DNA of 64,000 bases, taken from Adhaeribacter aerolatus (lineage in GTDB: Bacteria > Bacteroidota > Bacteroidia > Cytophagales > Hymenobacteraceae). The notes beneath the pieces were generated by a model. The model searched no databases and had not been told where the DNA came from. It saw nothing but the letters and a program-made list of their open reading frames with translations. The stretch is from NCBI RefSeq assembly GCF_007991635.1, contig NZ_BJYS01000013.1, positions 62,001-126,000 on the forward strand. Reading direction: 5' to 3'. Made by a program: the position numbers and the translations under genes. Of the stretch, positions 42,975-52,621 are shown one piece after another; the first letter of the stretch is position 1, and the number at the start of each line of letters is the position of its first letter.

Positions 42975-45350
42975 ATGAAAAAAAAACAATCGTTCCTGAG
43001 CCTGCTGGCATTCTCGCTGCTGGTGCTATCCTGTAAACCACCCCAAGGTACTTCCGGCGATACTGCCAATTTTAAACCCGAGTTCAACCCAAAACCTTCA
43101 CCGGCTTATTTATCACCGCAGGAAAGCATGAAAACCATTCATGTGCCGGCTGGCTACAAACTGGAACTGGTGGCCAGTGAACCCATGATTAAGGAACCGG
43201 TAGCCATAGCCTGGGACGGAAATGGTCGTTTGTACGTGGCTGAAATGCTGACCTACATGCAGGATGCCAATGCCAGTGGCGAACGCCAGCCCATCAGCCG
43301 CATCACCAGGTTAGAAGACACGAACAACGACGGCAAAATGGATAAGAGCTCAGTTTTTATTGATAAACTGCTCTTGCCCCGGATGATCCAATGTGTAAAC
43401 GATGAGCTGCTGGTAAACGAAACGAACACTATTAACATCCATAGTTACCGCGATACGGACGGTGACGGCAAAGCCGACCAGAAAAAATTAGTTTACCAGA
43501 ACGATAAGTACGATGTAAACGGCGCTAATATGGAACACCAGCGCAGTGGCCTGGACTGGAACCTGGATAACTGGATGTACCTGACTTACGATCCGATCCG
43601 CTTCCGGTATACCAATGGCACCATGCAGATCGATACCATCACCAGCGGTTCGGGTGGACAATGGGGCGTAACCCACGACGATTACGGCCGCATCTATTAT
43701 TCGCGGGCCGGCGGCGAAATTCCGGCTTCCGGATTCCAGATAAATCCGGTTTACGGTGGCCTGGAGTTCCCGGACCAGTACAGCGCCAAGTTTCAGGAGG
43801 TGTGGCCCATTATTGCGACGCCCGATGTACAAGGCGGCTTTCCTCGCCTGCGCCCAGATGTAACGCTAAACCATTTCACGGCCTCCTGCGGCCAGTCTAT
43901 TTACCGCGGCGATAGGTTGCCAGCCGATTTGCGCGGCGATTATATTGTTTGCGAACCCGTGGCCCGCATTATCCGCCGTGCAAAAGTTATCAACAACAAT
44001 GGCAAAACCACTTTAGAAAATGCTTATGATCGTCAGGAGTTTATCTCTTCTTCCGATATGAATTTCCGACCCGTAAATACCGCAACCGGTCCCGACGGTA
44101 ACCTGTATATTGTGGATATGCACCGGGGCATTATTCAACAGGGCAACTGGACCAAACCCGGCTCCTTTCTGCGCCAGCGGATTGACAGTTTAGGCTTAGA
44201 TAAGAACGTTGGCCACGGCCGCATTTACCGCTTAGTACACAACAGCACCGCCCGCACCAAAGCACCTAAGCCCCAGCTACTAAACCAAAGCAGTTCGGAA
44301 CTCCTGACTTACCTCGATCACCCGAACGGTTGGTGGCGCGATAATGCGCAGAAACAAATAATTGTAAAACAAGATAAGTCGGTGGTAACAGCCTTGAAAA
44401 GCATTATTTCGGGCGGACCAATTGGCAAATTCAAAACGCCCAGCCATTTAGCTCGCATCCACGCCTTATGGACCTTGGAAGGTTTAGAGGCGGTGGATAA
44501 AGAAATATTAATAACTGCTTTAAAAGATGAACACCCGCAGGTAAGAAGAACCGCCGTGTGGATAAGTGAACCTTACTTAAAGCAGAACAATGCTCAAATG
44601 CTAGCTGAAGTAGCTAAATTACAGAATGATCCAAATTACGATGTACGGGTGCAGTTATTGTTATCCCTTTACGAAAGTAAAGCGCCAGCGGCTAAAGCAA
44701 TAACCAAGCAGATATTAGATCAGAACACCAACATCGAAATGCTGGTAGCTACACAGGATGCCCTGGTTAAGAACGAAAACACTAAAAATTACGGCAGTAA
44801 ACTAGCTAACTTACCGGCCGCTGACCGCAGTTTAATATTGCAGGGTGCAGCTACTTTTAAATCGTTGTGCGCTTCGTGCCACGGGGCTGATGGCAAAGGA
44901 TTAGCGGTTGCCGGCAGCAGCATGGCCGCCCCGCCGCTTAAAGATTCCAAGCGCCTGGCCTTCCTCGAAAAAAATACCGCTATCCGGATTGTGATGCACG
45001 GTTTATCGGGCCCGGTAGATGGCAAAACGTATGCAAGTGTAATGCCGTCTATGTCAGCGAACAGTGATGAATGGATTGCCGGTGTGGTTAGCTATATTCG
45101 TCATGAATTTGGCGGACCGCCACCCCGCAATTACGGCGGTGTGCAACCCGGCATGGCTCCGCCTTCTGCCAGTAAGGCGAATGGCTTTACTATCCGGCCT
45201 ACTGTTTCGGCAGCCGTTACGCCCGAAGAAGTAAAGAAAATCAGAACCGCCCACGCCAGCCGCACCAAAACCTGGACATTGGCCGAACTGGAAGCTAAAA
45301 GCAAAGACGAATTAACGATACAAACTACGACGGGAAGTAGTAAACAGTAG
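42975..45350 (+). CDS. PVC-type haem-binding dehydrogenase-cytochrome c lipoprotein
   Basis: A periplasmic, membrane-anchored oxidoreductase. The start at 42975 (MKKKQSFLSLLAF) gives a signal with lipobox VLSC; an upstream ATG at 42945 is disfavoured. A six-bladed propeller of the PVC dehydrogenase type follows (VPAGYKLELVASEPMIKEPVAIAWDGNGRLYVAEM, then DTDGDGKADQKKL and GPDGNLYIVDMHRG), then HEAT-like helices (about 440-610), then a C-type cytochrome at about 630-710 with CASCHG and the distal Met ligand in SVMPSMS. Electrons from an unknown alcohol or sugar would be passed to the haem. It is a single gene. Confidence 0.9.
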   Translation: MKKKQSFLSLLAFSLLVLSCKPPQGTSGDTANFKPEFNPKPSPAYLSPQESMKTIHVPAGYKLELVASEPMIKEPVAIAWDGNGRLYVAEMLTYMQDANASGERQPISRITRLEDTNNDGKMDKSSVFIDKLLLPRMIQCVNDELLVNETNTINIHSYRDTDGDGKADQKKLVYQNDKYDVNGANMEHQRSGLDWNLDNWMYLTYDPIRFRYTNGTMQIDTITSGSGGQWGVTHDDYGRIYYSRAGGEIPASGFQINPVYGGLEFPDQYSAKFQEVWPIIATPDVQGGFPRLRPDVTLNHFTASCGQSIYRGDRLPADLRGDYIVCEPVARIIRRAKVINNNGKTTLENAYDRQEFISSSDMNFRPVNTATGPDGNLYIVDMHRGIIQQGNWTKPGSFLRQRIDSLGLDKNVGHGRIYRLVHNSTARTKAPKPQLLNQSSSELLTYLDHPNGWWRDNAQKQIIVKQDKSVVTALKSIISGGPIGKFKTPSHLARIHALWTLEGLEAVDKEILITALKDEHPQVRRTAVWISEPYLKQNNAQMLAEVAKLQNDPNYDVRVQLLLSLYESKAPAAKAITKQILDQNTNIEMLVATQDALVKNENTKNYGSKLANLPAADRSLILQGAATFKSLCASCHGADGKGLAVAGSSMAAPPLKDSKRLAFLEKNTAIRIVMHGLSGPVDGKTYASVMPSMSANSDEWIAGVVSYIRHEFGGPPPRNYGGVQPGMAPPSASKANGFTIRPTVSAAVTPEEVKKIRTAHASRTKTWTLAELEAKSKDELTIQTTTGSSKQ

Positions 45351-45395
45351 CCGTTTTTCTGGCAACATTTTGTGGATATCTCCCACTGATTATAG

Positions 45396-45434
45396 CACCT
45401 CCGGCTAAAAACAATTTGTTTTTAGCCGGAGGTG
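45396..45434. terminator. bidirectional terminator between PVC-type and protease genes
   Basis: Perfect 19-bp stem CACCTCCGGCTAAAAACAA / TTGTTTTTAGCCGGAGGTG around a single-nucleotide loop, followed by TTTTG. It lies in the 299-bp gap between two convergent genes. Confidence 0.88.
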
Positions 45435-45495
45435 TTTTGCTTCAACATTCACTTATCCACAATAAATATTGGCCTGATTTAAGCAATCTCACCCT

Positions 45496-45550
45496 GTCAT
45501 TCAGGAGGAAACTTGTTGGTTGTCTGCTAAATAGTTTCCTCCTGAATGAC
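45496..45550. repeat. perfect 17-bp inverted repeat, REP-like
   Basis: GTCATTCAGGAGGAAAC at 45496-45512 and its exact complement at 45534-45550, with a 21-bp centre. The GTCATTC...GAATGAC style is typical of extragenic palindromes in Bacteroidota. It has no T-run and lies just after a proper terminator, so it is likely an interspersed repeat. Confidence 0.65.
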
Positions 45551-45649
45551 AATAGTGGACTTGATAGGTTAATACAATAAACAAGCAAAGTAGCGTTAAG
45601 TTGCAATGCTATTTTAGATTAAAGACATAAGTTGCGCTAATGGCTTACT

Positions 45650-48484
45650 CTACAAATTAAACTCACCCACAATAAATTCTATGGATGGCTTTTGGGTATC
45701 TGGACGATAAAGCACCCGTACACCGGCATCGAACAAAACGCCTTGTAAGCGCATGAAATTAAAATCGGTAGTAAGCTCCAACCCGACTGATTGGTAGGTA
45801 TAATTCCGGTTGACTTGGTTTCGCCGGTCGTAGCGCTGGCCGTACCCGTAATCATAAAAAATATTGCTTTTCAGGCGCTGAAAATAGAAGAAAGGGCCGA
45901 GCGCAAAATCAGGATAAAATATTGGGAACTTATATTGCACCGAACCTCCATAGAATTCGTCATGTGGCCGGTAACCATACCCCCTGACAAACCGCATGGG
46001 GCTGCTGAAAATATAATCGTGGGTATCTTCTTTCTGGTAATTACCCGTTAACTGCAAAGAGTGGTGCTTTAACAACCCAGGGAAAGCCAGCCGGGTAGTA
46101 GCCGTAAATATTTCGCCGCTGTAATCTCCACCGAAGGGTGTATGATTGTAATACAAAGATGCTCGCTGCTCAAAACGGCCCGCCAAATCGCGACGGCTTT
46201 GGCGTAAGACTCGATTATAGCTCGCCGAATAATTAACGTTGCGCAAAACCCCATTGGCTTGTTCGGTTAAGACGCGCCGGGGCCGGTAAAAGTCCGAAAT
46301 GCTATTAATCTGGGCATTGGTAGACAAGGTTAAAGATTGCAGGTATTTGGAGCGGGTCAGGTTAAGTGGCAAAGCCAGACCGGCGGTAATATTTTTTTCG
46401 CGCCATTGATAGGTGGTGTCGTTTTCCTGAGTAGTGCGGTAGCCGGTAGCACCCGTTAGATTTATTACTGGGTAATATCCTAGATAACTAACGCCGGCAA
46501 ATACCCGGTTGCTGCTTTCGCTCAGGTTACGCGTATAACCTACCGTTGAAACGGCTGTACTCAGAATATCCTGCGATAAAATAGCCAGCGAAACCGAATT
46601 ACCTTCCGGGTCCAGGCTCGGCATCCAGCTATGCGGGTTAAAAATATGTTTCAGGCGGCTATATTTCTGCACAGGGTATGTTTTAGCTGGTACATTAGTC
46701 AAAATATTAGGGGTTCCCTCCTGCTCAACCAATGGCCCGTAATAATTTACTTTACTTTTAACAACCTTTGCCAGGGGTATCCAATTATCCGGGTTCAGCG
46801 ACATGGTGTAAACATTGTACCCTCTTAAGGAAAAATCGTTGAATAATATTCCTTTACCATTGGTAGTTACGGCCGGGTTAATGCCCGCGTACCGCCGCGA
46901 TGCCACCTGGTACTGCTGCCGGGTAATTAGGTCCAGCGCATAAATATTCTCGATACCATTATAAGGCGAATTATAGAAAACGTATTTATCGGTGATAACC
47001 GGGTGCCCAATATTTTCGGAGGTGGGTGGCATTAAATCGGTGAAGGTACCAGTTTCTACATCAACCTGGACTATGGTGCGGGTGTTGTTGCGGGTGCGCA
47101 ACAACACTACGCTTTTCCCATCGGGTGCCCACCTCGGCATCGAAATAAAATCGTTTTGCGGACTAGGCCAGCGCTTGAGTTCTTCCCCGGTATCAGCATC
47201 TAACAAAACCAACGAATTAATATTTTGGGTGCTTACTTCAATGGCGGCAATGGTGTGGGCATTGGGCGAAAAAGCGGGTGCCGCCAGGCGGGTCTGGCGC
47301 TTTAATACCTGATACGTTCCGGTTTCCAGGTCGTAGGTTTTTATTATGGAATAGTTGCGGGTATCCCAGCGCGGATCGTACTCGTATTCGCTCCAGACAA
47401 TTTTTTCATCTACCACCGAAAGCATGCCGTTGCTCGTTAAAATACCCGGCGTAAATATTTTACGTTCGTTGCGGCCATCGGCATCTAAGCGCACAAAAGT
47501 TTGGATATCGCTTAACCCACTTTTAAGGGCAATAAAGCCGCCGTCGGATAAAGGTTGGGGGTACAAATAATCGGTGTAAGTGCGGTTGCGGCGCTGGGTT
47601 AAAACAATAGCCGGCGTCTGGGGCAAGCTGTCGGCTTGTTGCGTCCAAAGCGAATCCAGTTCGTGCGTCATGGCGCGGTAAGTGGCCGTTAAGCGTTTAC
47701 CGGCCTGCTGGCGTATGGCTCTCGAAAAGGTGAACGGCACATAAAATTGATCCAGGGCTTGCTGCATTACTTTACCCCAGATGTCAGTTCCGGCTTTGCG
47801 GCGCAGGTGCGTTACCAGGTGGTAGCCGGTTACATAATGGTTGGGGACATTGTCGCGGAAAGAGCCCAGGTGTTGCTTGTTGTAGCGGTAAGGCTTACGT
47901 TCGAGCAAGATAGTCCGGAACAATAAATCAAAATCCGGAATGCGCCCGCGACCGCTCGGCGAGAACGCCGTTTCGGTAGCTACCGCATCGCCCTCCCAGA
48001 ACCAGCTCGGCACGGCAGCGTTGCTTAAAGCCAATATACCATTCTGCCCGAAAGGATAATACGCCAGCTTAACGCGGCTATGGTAAGCTTTTTCGTACTG
48101 CACCATGTGCCGGAACTCGTGCATGGCCAGCAAGTTTAACCAGTTGTTGGTACCACTTAAATTATAATTCTGCGGCGCGGTGGTATAAAATTCGCTGCGC
48201 CGTGGCGATAAAGCTACAAAGCCGTTAGAAATTACCCCCTGGTTTTGCAATACCAACGGAATTTTGTGCGGTGCGTGGCCCAGGGAACCAGAGAGCGGTT
48301 TATGAATATATTGCATGGTGTTTGCCATGCGTTGCCCTTCCTGCTCCAGTTCGGCGGGGAATATTATTTTAAAACTTTCGGTATTTATTTGCCGCCATTT
48401 TACGGATGGCGGGTTGGTACCGGTTTGGGAGAAAGCCACCGAACTGGCTAAACTTAAGAGCGCAAGAAGCAGTTTTACCCGCAT
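45650..48484 (-). CDS. outer-membrane peptidase-MA/beta-propeller/barrel protein
   Basis: A 944-residue exported protein. Signal peptide 1-20. Residues about 25-290 look like a zinc metallopeptidase of the MA clan: HEFRH at 122-126 (HExxH) and WFWEGDAVATETAF about 40 residues later, the third-ligand Glu in the W.EG motif. Residues about 300-620 are a TolB/PD40-like propeller (WSEYEYDPRWDTRNYSI, PRWAPDGKSVVLLRT). The C-terminal 300 residues are a beta-barrel with alternating strands ending in FIVGEFNL. The fusion of protease, propeller and barrel in one chain suggests a surface-anchored protease facing the medium or periplasm. Substrate unknown. Confidence 0.82.
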   Translation of the reverse strand: MRVKLLLALLSLASSVAFSQTGTNPPSVKWRQINTESFKIIFPAELEQEGQRMANTMQYIHKPLSGSLGHAPHKIPLVLQNQGVISNGFVALSPRRSEFYTTAPQNYNLSGTNNWLNLLAMHEFRHMVQYEKAYHSRVKLAYYPFGQNGILALSNAAVPSWFWEGDAVATETAFSPSGRGRIPDFDLLFRTILLERKPYRYNKQHLGSFRDNVPNHYVTGYHLVTHLRRKAGTDIWGKVMQQALDQFYVPFTFSRAIRQQAGKRLTATYRAMTHELDSLWTQQADSLPQTPAIVLTQRRNRTYTDYLYPQPLSDGGFIALKSGLSDIQTFVRLDADGRNERKIFTPGILTSNGMLSVVDEKIVWSEYEYDPRWDTRNYSIIKTYDLETGTYQVLKRQTRLAAPAFSPNAHTIAAIEVSTQNINSLVLLDADTGEELKRWPSPQNDFISMPRWAPDGKSVVLLRTRNNTRTIVQVDVETGTFTDLMPPTSENIGHPVITDKYVFYNSPYNGIENIYALDLITRQQYQVASRRYAGINPAVTTNGKGILFNDFSLRGYNVYTMSLNPDNWIPLAKVVKSKVNYYGPLVEQEGTPNILTNVPAKTYPVQKYSRLKHIFNPHSWMPSLDPEGNSVSLAILSQDILSTAVSTVGYTRNLSESSNRVFAGVSYLGYYPVINLTGATGYRTTQENDTTYQWREKNITAGLALPLNLTRSKYLQSLTLSTNAQINSISDFYRPRRVLTEQANGVLRNVNYSASYNRVLRQSRRDLAGRFEQRASLYYNHTPFGGDYSGEIFTATTRLAFPGLLKHHSLQLTGNYQKEDTHDYIFSSPMRFVRGYGYRPHDEFYGGSVQYKFPIFYPDFALGPFFYFQRLKSNIFYDYGYGQRYDRRNQVNRNYTYQSVGLELTTDFNFMRLQGVLFDAGVRVLYRPDTQKPSIEFIVGEFNL

Positions 48485-48608
48485 ATTGGTTATCTGATAA
48501 CGTTTGAGGGAAGTTGCAATAGGTAGTCCGGCACCGGAACCCAGCAGTTCTATTTGGCTGGTTTAGTATAAGTCCAAAACCACAAATATTTGGGTGTAAA
48601 CTAATAAA

Positions 48609-48637
48609 AAAGCCTGTTATGTGCTATAACAGGCTTT
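48609..48637. terminator. terminator of the coiled-coil protein gene
   Basis: AAAGCCTGTTAT (48609-48620) pairs with ATAACAGGCTTT (48626-48637), loop GTGCT; on the minus strand it is followed by TTATTAG. It lies 20 bp after the stop of the minus-strand gene ending at 48657. Confidence 0.75.
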
Positions 48638-48656
48638 GCTTACTAAAAGAATATTT

Positions 48657-49343
48657 TTATTTCCGGACGTGCTGGTATAAGTCTTTGGCATCGTGGGAGG
48701 CCTCCAAAGCCAGGTACTCTGCTTGTAACGATTTAATCTTAAGCCTATCGCCCGCCGACAAACCTCCTTCGAGTTCTTCTTTGCGATCATTCAGGCGCGA
48801 ATACACATTATCTACATAATCCCAGTCGTCCTGGGACCATTTATTTTTTTTCGCCCGCACAATACCCATAAAGAGTAAATAGGTTTCGCGCATATCAGCA
48901 GCCGTTAAGGTAGTCAGCTCTTTCGTAGGGCCAAGCAATTCCTGCTCCCATTGTCGCAGTTTATTAGGGTCTAAAGGCTGTTGGGCCCGTCTTTCGTTTT
49001 CCTCTTCCCAGGTTTGATACTCCGCTTTTAATCGATTATATTCTGCGCGGGCATCTGCCGATAAACTATCCGCTTTGCTGTCCAGGCGGGCAGTACGGCG
49101 TTTAAAATCTTCTTTAACTTCGGGCCAATTTTCGCGGGCCGCGCTGTCGGTGCGGTTAGCTTTGTTTTTAACCCAACCCCGAAATTCTTCCAGCTCGTCG
49201 GAGGCTTTGGTAGTACGGCGGGTTACTGTGGTAGTATCGTTACCATTGGTGCTAGTAGTGGTTTGAGTCGTAGTCCGAGACTCACAGGCCAAAACGGCGG
49301 CACTTAGAGCCAGACTGTAACTCCATATTGCCAGTTTTTTCAT
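48657..49343 (-). CDS. hypothetical coiled-coil lipoprotein (228 aa)
   Basis: A lipoprotein with signal ending in VLAC (Cys20). The linker is Thr-rich (about ten of 20 residues), followed by long, charged, helical segments (EELEGGLSAGDRLKIKSLQAEYLAL, RARLDSKADSLSADARAEYNRLKAEYQTWEEENER type) typical of a coiled coil. No family recognised. It stands alone. It may be a periplasmic structural protein; this is only inferred. Confidence 0.65.
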   Translation of the reverse strand: MKKLAIWSYSLALSAAVLACESRTTTQTTTSTNGNDTTTVTRRTTKASDELEEFRGWVKNKANRTDSAARENWPEVKEDFKRRTARLDSKADSLSADARAEYNRLKAEYQTWEEENERRAQQPLDPNKLRQWEQELLGPTKELTTLTAADMRETYLLFMGIVRAKKNKWSQDDWDYVDNVYSRLNDRKEELEGGLSAGDRLKIKSLQAEYLALEASHDAKDLYQHVRK

Positions 49344-49584
49344 AGTTTAGGTATTTAAGTTTTAGGGCAAATATTTATTTTACAAAATATTTACGAAAAT
49401 CCTGTCTGAAAGATATAGCCACCCCTTATATAAGCAACTTTAAATTAAGCGTAATTAAGAAATCTGGCGTATCTGGTTGGTTAATAATTTCGAATTTAAA
49501 GTCTATTATTACTTATTAATTGCTTGCTATTCAGAAATTAATAAAAGTATACTTACCTAAACGGTATAGTATTATCAACAAGAA

Positions 49585-50850
49585 TTAAAATTGAAGAAAG
49601 GCCTTTTGGGGCCAGAACCACAACATCAACAAGCCTCCGGTAATAGCAATACTGAATAAGATAGCTACTTGATAAAACAACCGGCGGTGGCCCAATACTG
49701 CTACCATGGCGCCTTTAAATAATAGATTCGATAAAGCAGCAATTAATATAACCTGCCAGCCGGTATGGGCATGAAGCTTTTCGCTTTGTACCAATTTGGC
49801 GGTAGAGAGGGTGATGGCATCAACATCAGTTAAACCCGATAAAAAACCAACGGCGTAAAGCCCGCTATTTCCAAAATAATCGCGCGCGGCCGCGGTACCC
49901 AACATTACCAGGGCATAAAGTCCGGCAAAAACAAACGCGCTTTTTAATTCGGCCGGGTTGCCTTGTTCCGGAATCTGAGCTTCTTCCTGTTTGTGGCGGT
50001 TCCAGAAATATAAAGCCCCGATTATGCCCAACAGAAGTAGGAATAAAGCGGCCAGCGGCGGCACTAGCTGGCCGGCCTGGCGCGGTGCCACTACTATTAT
50101 TTCGACGATAATCCGTAGAAAAGCTACCGTAGAGGCCGTTAAGATTACATACGCCGCTAAAACCGAGGCATCTGGTGTATGTTTCGTGCGGCGGGCGTAC
50201 GATACCGTGGTAGCCGTACTGGAGATAAGCCCGCCCAATATGCCACCTAATAAAGTACCAGCCTGTTTACCGAAAAATTTATAGGCAAAATAGCCGCACA
50301 TGCCAATACCCACTATTAGCACCACCATTAGCCAGATATCGTGTGGATTAAGCACCCGGTAAGGACCGAAGGCCTGGTTGGGCAAAATGGGCAGTATTAC
50401 AAGAGAAATAAGCACAAATTGCATCACTACCCGGCTATCATCGTATCCGACTTTCTGGATAAACCCGTGGAGTGGCTTTTTAAAATGCAGCAATACTGCT
50501 ACCAAGCCTCCAATGGCTATCGCAATGGTTCTATCGCCGGCTACCAGATAGGCGCCAACCCCGTACATTAGTAAAACGGCGGCTTCGGTGGTTTGTCCGG
50601 GGCTTATCGGTTCCTGGGTTCTGCTCCGGAGCAGATTAGCGATTACCAACAAGGCCGTTACAGAGATAAATCCCGCTGCTAATATCCAACCACCAAAAGC
50701 CTGGGACAGAAAAGCCGATAAAGTACCCAGCATCGTAAACATAGGAAAGGTGCGGATGCCAGCCACTTGCGAGTTGGCCATTTGTCGCTGCAACCCCACC
50801 AGTAAGCCTAAACCCAACGAGATCCCTAATATCTGAATGTGATCCTGCAC
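49585..50850 (-). CDS. MgtC/SapB and DUF4010 membrane protein
   Basis: A 421-residue integral membrane protein with about eleven helices. The N-terminal third is MgtC/SapB-like (GISLGLGLLVGLQRQ, GIRTFPMFTMLGTL, ending near residue 150), and the rest is DUF4010, with FGKQAGTLLGGILGGLISSTATTVSYARRT and GLYAVGFLSGLTDVDAITLSTAKL. MgtC-like proteins modulate ATP synthase and magnesium homeostasis; a transport role for the DUF4010 part is guessed from its topology. Translation must start at GTG 50850 (or CTG), since an in-frame TAA lies two codons upstream. Confidence 0.88.
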   Translation of the reverse strand: MQDHIQILGISLGLGLLVGLQRQMANSQVAGIRTFPMFTMLGTLSAFLSQAFGGWILAAGFISVTALLVIANLLRSRTQEPISPGQTTEAAVLLMYGVGAYLVAGDRTIAIAIGGLVAVLLHFKKPLHGFIQKVGYDDSRVVMQFVLISLVILPILPNQAFGPYRVLNPHDIWLMVVLIVGIGMCGYFAYKFFGKQAGTLLGGILGGLISSTATTVSYARRTKHTPDASVLAAYVILTASTVAFLRIIVEIIVVAPRQAGQLVPPLAALFLLLLGIIGALYFWNRHKQEEAQIPEQGNPAELKSAFVFAGLYALVMLGTAAARDYFGNSGLYAVGFLSGLTDVDAITLSTAKLVQSEKLHAHTGWQVILIAALSNLLFKGAMVAVLGHRRLFYQVAILFSIAITGGLLMLWFWPQKAFLQF

Positions 50851-51128
50851 CAGTTATTATAAATATAGCATAACGGCAATTTACGGTAATTCTGCTTGGG
50901 TGAACAGAGGGCAAGAAATGTTTTTAGCCTTCGCTAAAGGCTAAAGCAGCACCGATAATTAAGCCACTGTTGCGCTGTAAGTTTTAGAACAGACGGCGGC
51001 TTTCGGCTGCCTGATAGCCCTTTAAGTTATAAAAAGGTTCAGAAAAGATTTTTGCATTAGATCTATGCAGCCTATAATTCCTGAAAAATCAATGTAAATC
51101 TTCAGCACCTGCTATATAAAACCGACTA

Positions 51129-51749
51129 TTAATCGAATACCGTTGCTTTAGCTGGGTTATCCAGGAACTCGAACATGAGTTGCACTTGCGAAACGGTTCC
51201 CCGCTCTGTTGATAGTTCCGGCAATTCAGTACGGTCGAAATATTCAGCCGCCAATATTTCGGAGCCTTCCTGTAAAGTGCCTCCAATGGTTTCGCACAAG
51301 ATAAAAATTTTGTAGGTGTGGTATGGCGAAGGCGGATGCGGGTGGCATTTTTTATCCAGTACGGCTAATATTTTGGTGGGCTTCACTTCTAAGCCGGCTT
51401 CTTCGCGGGTTTCTTTTACGGCCACTTCGCCCGGCGAAAAACCGACATCGGCCCACCCGCCCGGCAACGACCAGCAATTATCTATTTTTTCGCGCACCAT
51501 CAGGATTTTACCATCCTTAAAAACAACGGCCCGCACATCGGTTTTTGGCGTTTGGTAGCCAATCTCGTTCGTGAATAAGTCTTTAATCCGGGGCACTTCT
51601 TCACCGGAAAGTTCGGCCAAAATAGCTACACTTATTTCGCTTAGCTCCTGGTAGCGTTCCTGGTCATAACTATTTTCGGCATAAGTAAGGCCGGCTTGCG
51701 CCAGCGCCTGTACGCGTTTGGCAAATTCCAGCCACGGATGTGCGGGCAT
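51129..51749 (-). CDS. NUDIX hydrolase with N-terminal helical domain
   Basis: Hydrolyses a nucleoside diphosphate derivative in the cytoplasm. The 206 residues open with a Nudix_N-type helical domain (WLEFAKRVQALAQAGLTYAENSYDQERYQEL, about 5-60), then the Nudix box at about 100-122 (GGWADVGFSPGEVAVKETREEAGLEV), with the family's conserved REEAGL. The next gene, a HAD phosphatase, lies 42 bp upstream in the same direction, so the two may form an operon. The substrate could be ADP-ribose or a related sugar nucleotide. Confidence 0.9.
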   Translation of the reverse strand: MPAHPWLEFAKRVQALAQAGLTYAENSYDQERYQELSEISVAILAELSGEEVPRIKDLFTNEIGYQTPKTDVRAVVFKDGKILMVREKIDNCWSLPGGWADVGFSPGEVAVKETREEAGLEVKPTKILAVLDKKCHPHPPSPYHTYKIFILCETIGGTLQEGSEILAAEYFDRTELPELSTERGTVSQVQLMFEFLDNPAKATVFD

Positions 51750-51791
51750 GTGTTAAGTGGTTAAGTAAGGAATATCTTCTTTTTGATCTTT

Positions 51792-52451
51792 TTAATCGAA
51801 CAAAGATATTAGTTTTTCCATTGACAATTCCTCATAGCCATCAATCACCAAATCGGTATGGTTGAGTTCTTCTTTCGAATGGGAAGTAGTAATAGCCACT
51901 ACTTTCATGCCCGCCCGTATGCCAGCTTCGGCGCCCGGCACCGAGTCTTCCATCACAATACAATGCTGCGACGGTACGCCAAGCTTTTCCGCCGACTTCA
52001 GGTATATTTCCGGATCGGGCTTGCCATGTTTAACCGAACTGGCATCAATTACCACATCGAAGTAGTGCCGAAGGCCAGTTTTTTCCATTATAAAATCGAC
52101 GTTCGAAACCGGGGCATTGGTTGCAACGGCCATTGGTATTCCGTTATCTTTTAGCATTTGAATAAATTCTCGGAAACCAGTAATAGGAACCATTTCTTTG
52201 CCGTGCAATTCACGGTAAATGGCCTCTTTTTCTTCGCCCATTTTAAAGTTTTCTTCGGGACTGAATTCCTTCTGAAAGACGTCGCGCAGCGCAGTGGTAT
52301 TGGTTTTTCCGAAAATTTTTTCCGGTACTTCTTCTTCTTTCAGTTCTACATTATATTTTTCGGCAAACTGCAGCCAAGCCTCTTTATGATACGGATTGCT
52401 ATCGATGATCACGCCATCCATATCAAAAATAACGGCAAACTTCTCTTTCAT
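51792..52451 (-). CDS. HAD-superfamily phosphatase, beta-phosphoglucomutase-like
   Basis: A cytoplasmic HAD hydrolase of 219 residues, subclass IA. Motif I is IFDMDGVIIDS with nucleophile Asp and acid Asp, the cap is helical (KEEEVPEKIFGKTNTTALRDVF), motif II is VATNAPVS, motif III KHGKPDPEIYLKSAEKLG, and motif IV VMEDSVPGAEAGIRAGMKV. This resembles beta-phosphoglucomutase and its relatives. It is probably co-transcribed with the NUDIX gene 42 bp downstream. The true substrate is unknown. Confidence 0.92.
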   Translation of the reverse strand: MKEKFAVIFDMDGVIIDSNPYHKEAWLQFAEKYNVELKEEEVPEKIFGKTNTTALRDVFQKEFSPEENFKMGEEKEAIYRELHGKEMVPITGFREFIQMLKDNGIPMAVATNAPVSNVDFIMEKTGLRHYFDVVIDASSVKHGKPDPEIYLKSAEKLGVPSQHCIVMEDSVPGAEAGIRAGMKVVAITTSHSKEELNHTDLVIDGYEELSMEKLISLFD

Positions 52452-52569
52452 AAAATCAATTAATCTGGTAATACTCTTAAATAACCGCTACTAACGAATA
52501 TTTAGGTTTTTAGTTCAATTATATGCCCATAACCTGGTTAGAACAATGGATGTTAGTTAAGCCCTTAAA

Positions 52570-52603
52570 ATACGAACGCCCGGCTTACACCAGGCGTCCG
52601 TAC
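52570..52603 (-). terminator. terminator of the 154-aa exported protein gene
   Basis: TACG.ACGCC and GGCGT.CGTA pair around a 12-nt loop with one internal mismatch; on the minus strand a TATTTTAAG tail follows. 19 bp after the stop at 52622. Confidence 0.6.
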
Positions 52604-52621
52604 TCTTTAAGTTGCTTCGTA

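Noticed and set aside
45453-45461. DnaA-box-like TTATCCACA, with others near 45367 and 54661
   Set aside because: Nine-base matches are expected by chance about once every two windows on both strands, and the sites are not clustered with an AT-rich unwinding element or dnaA.
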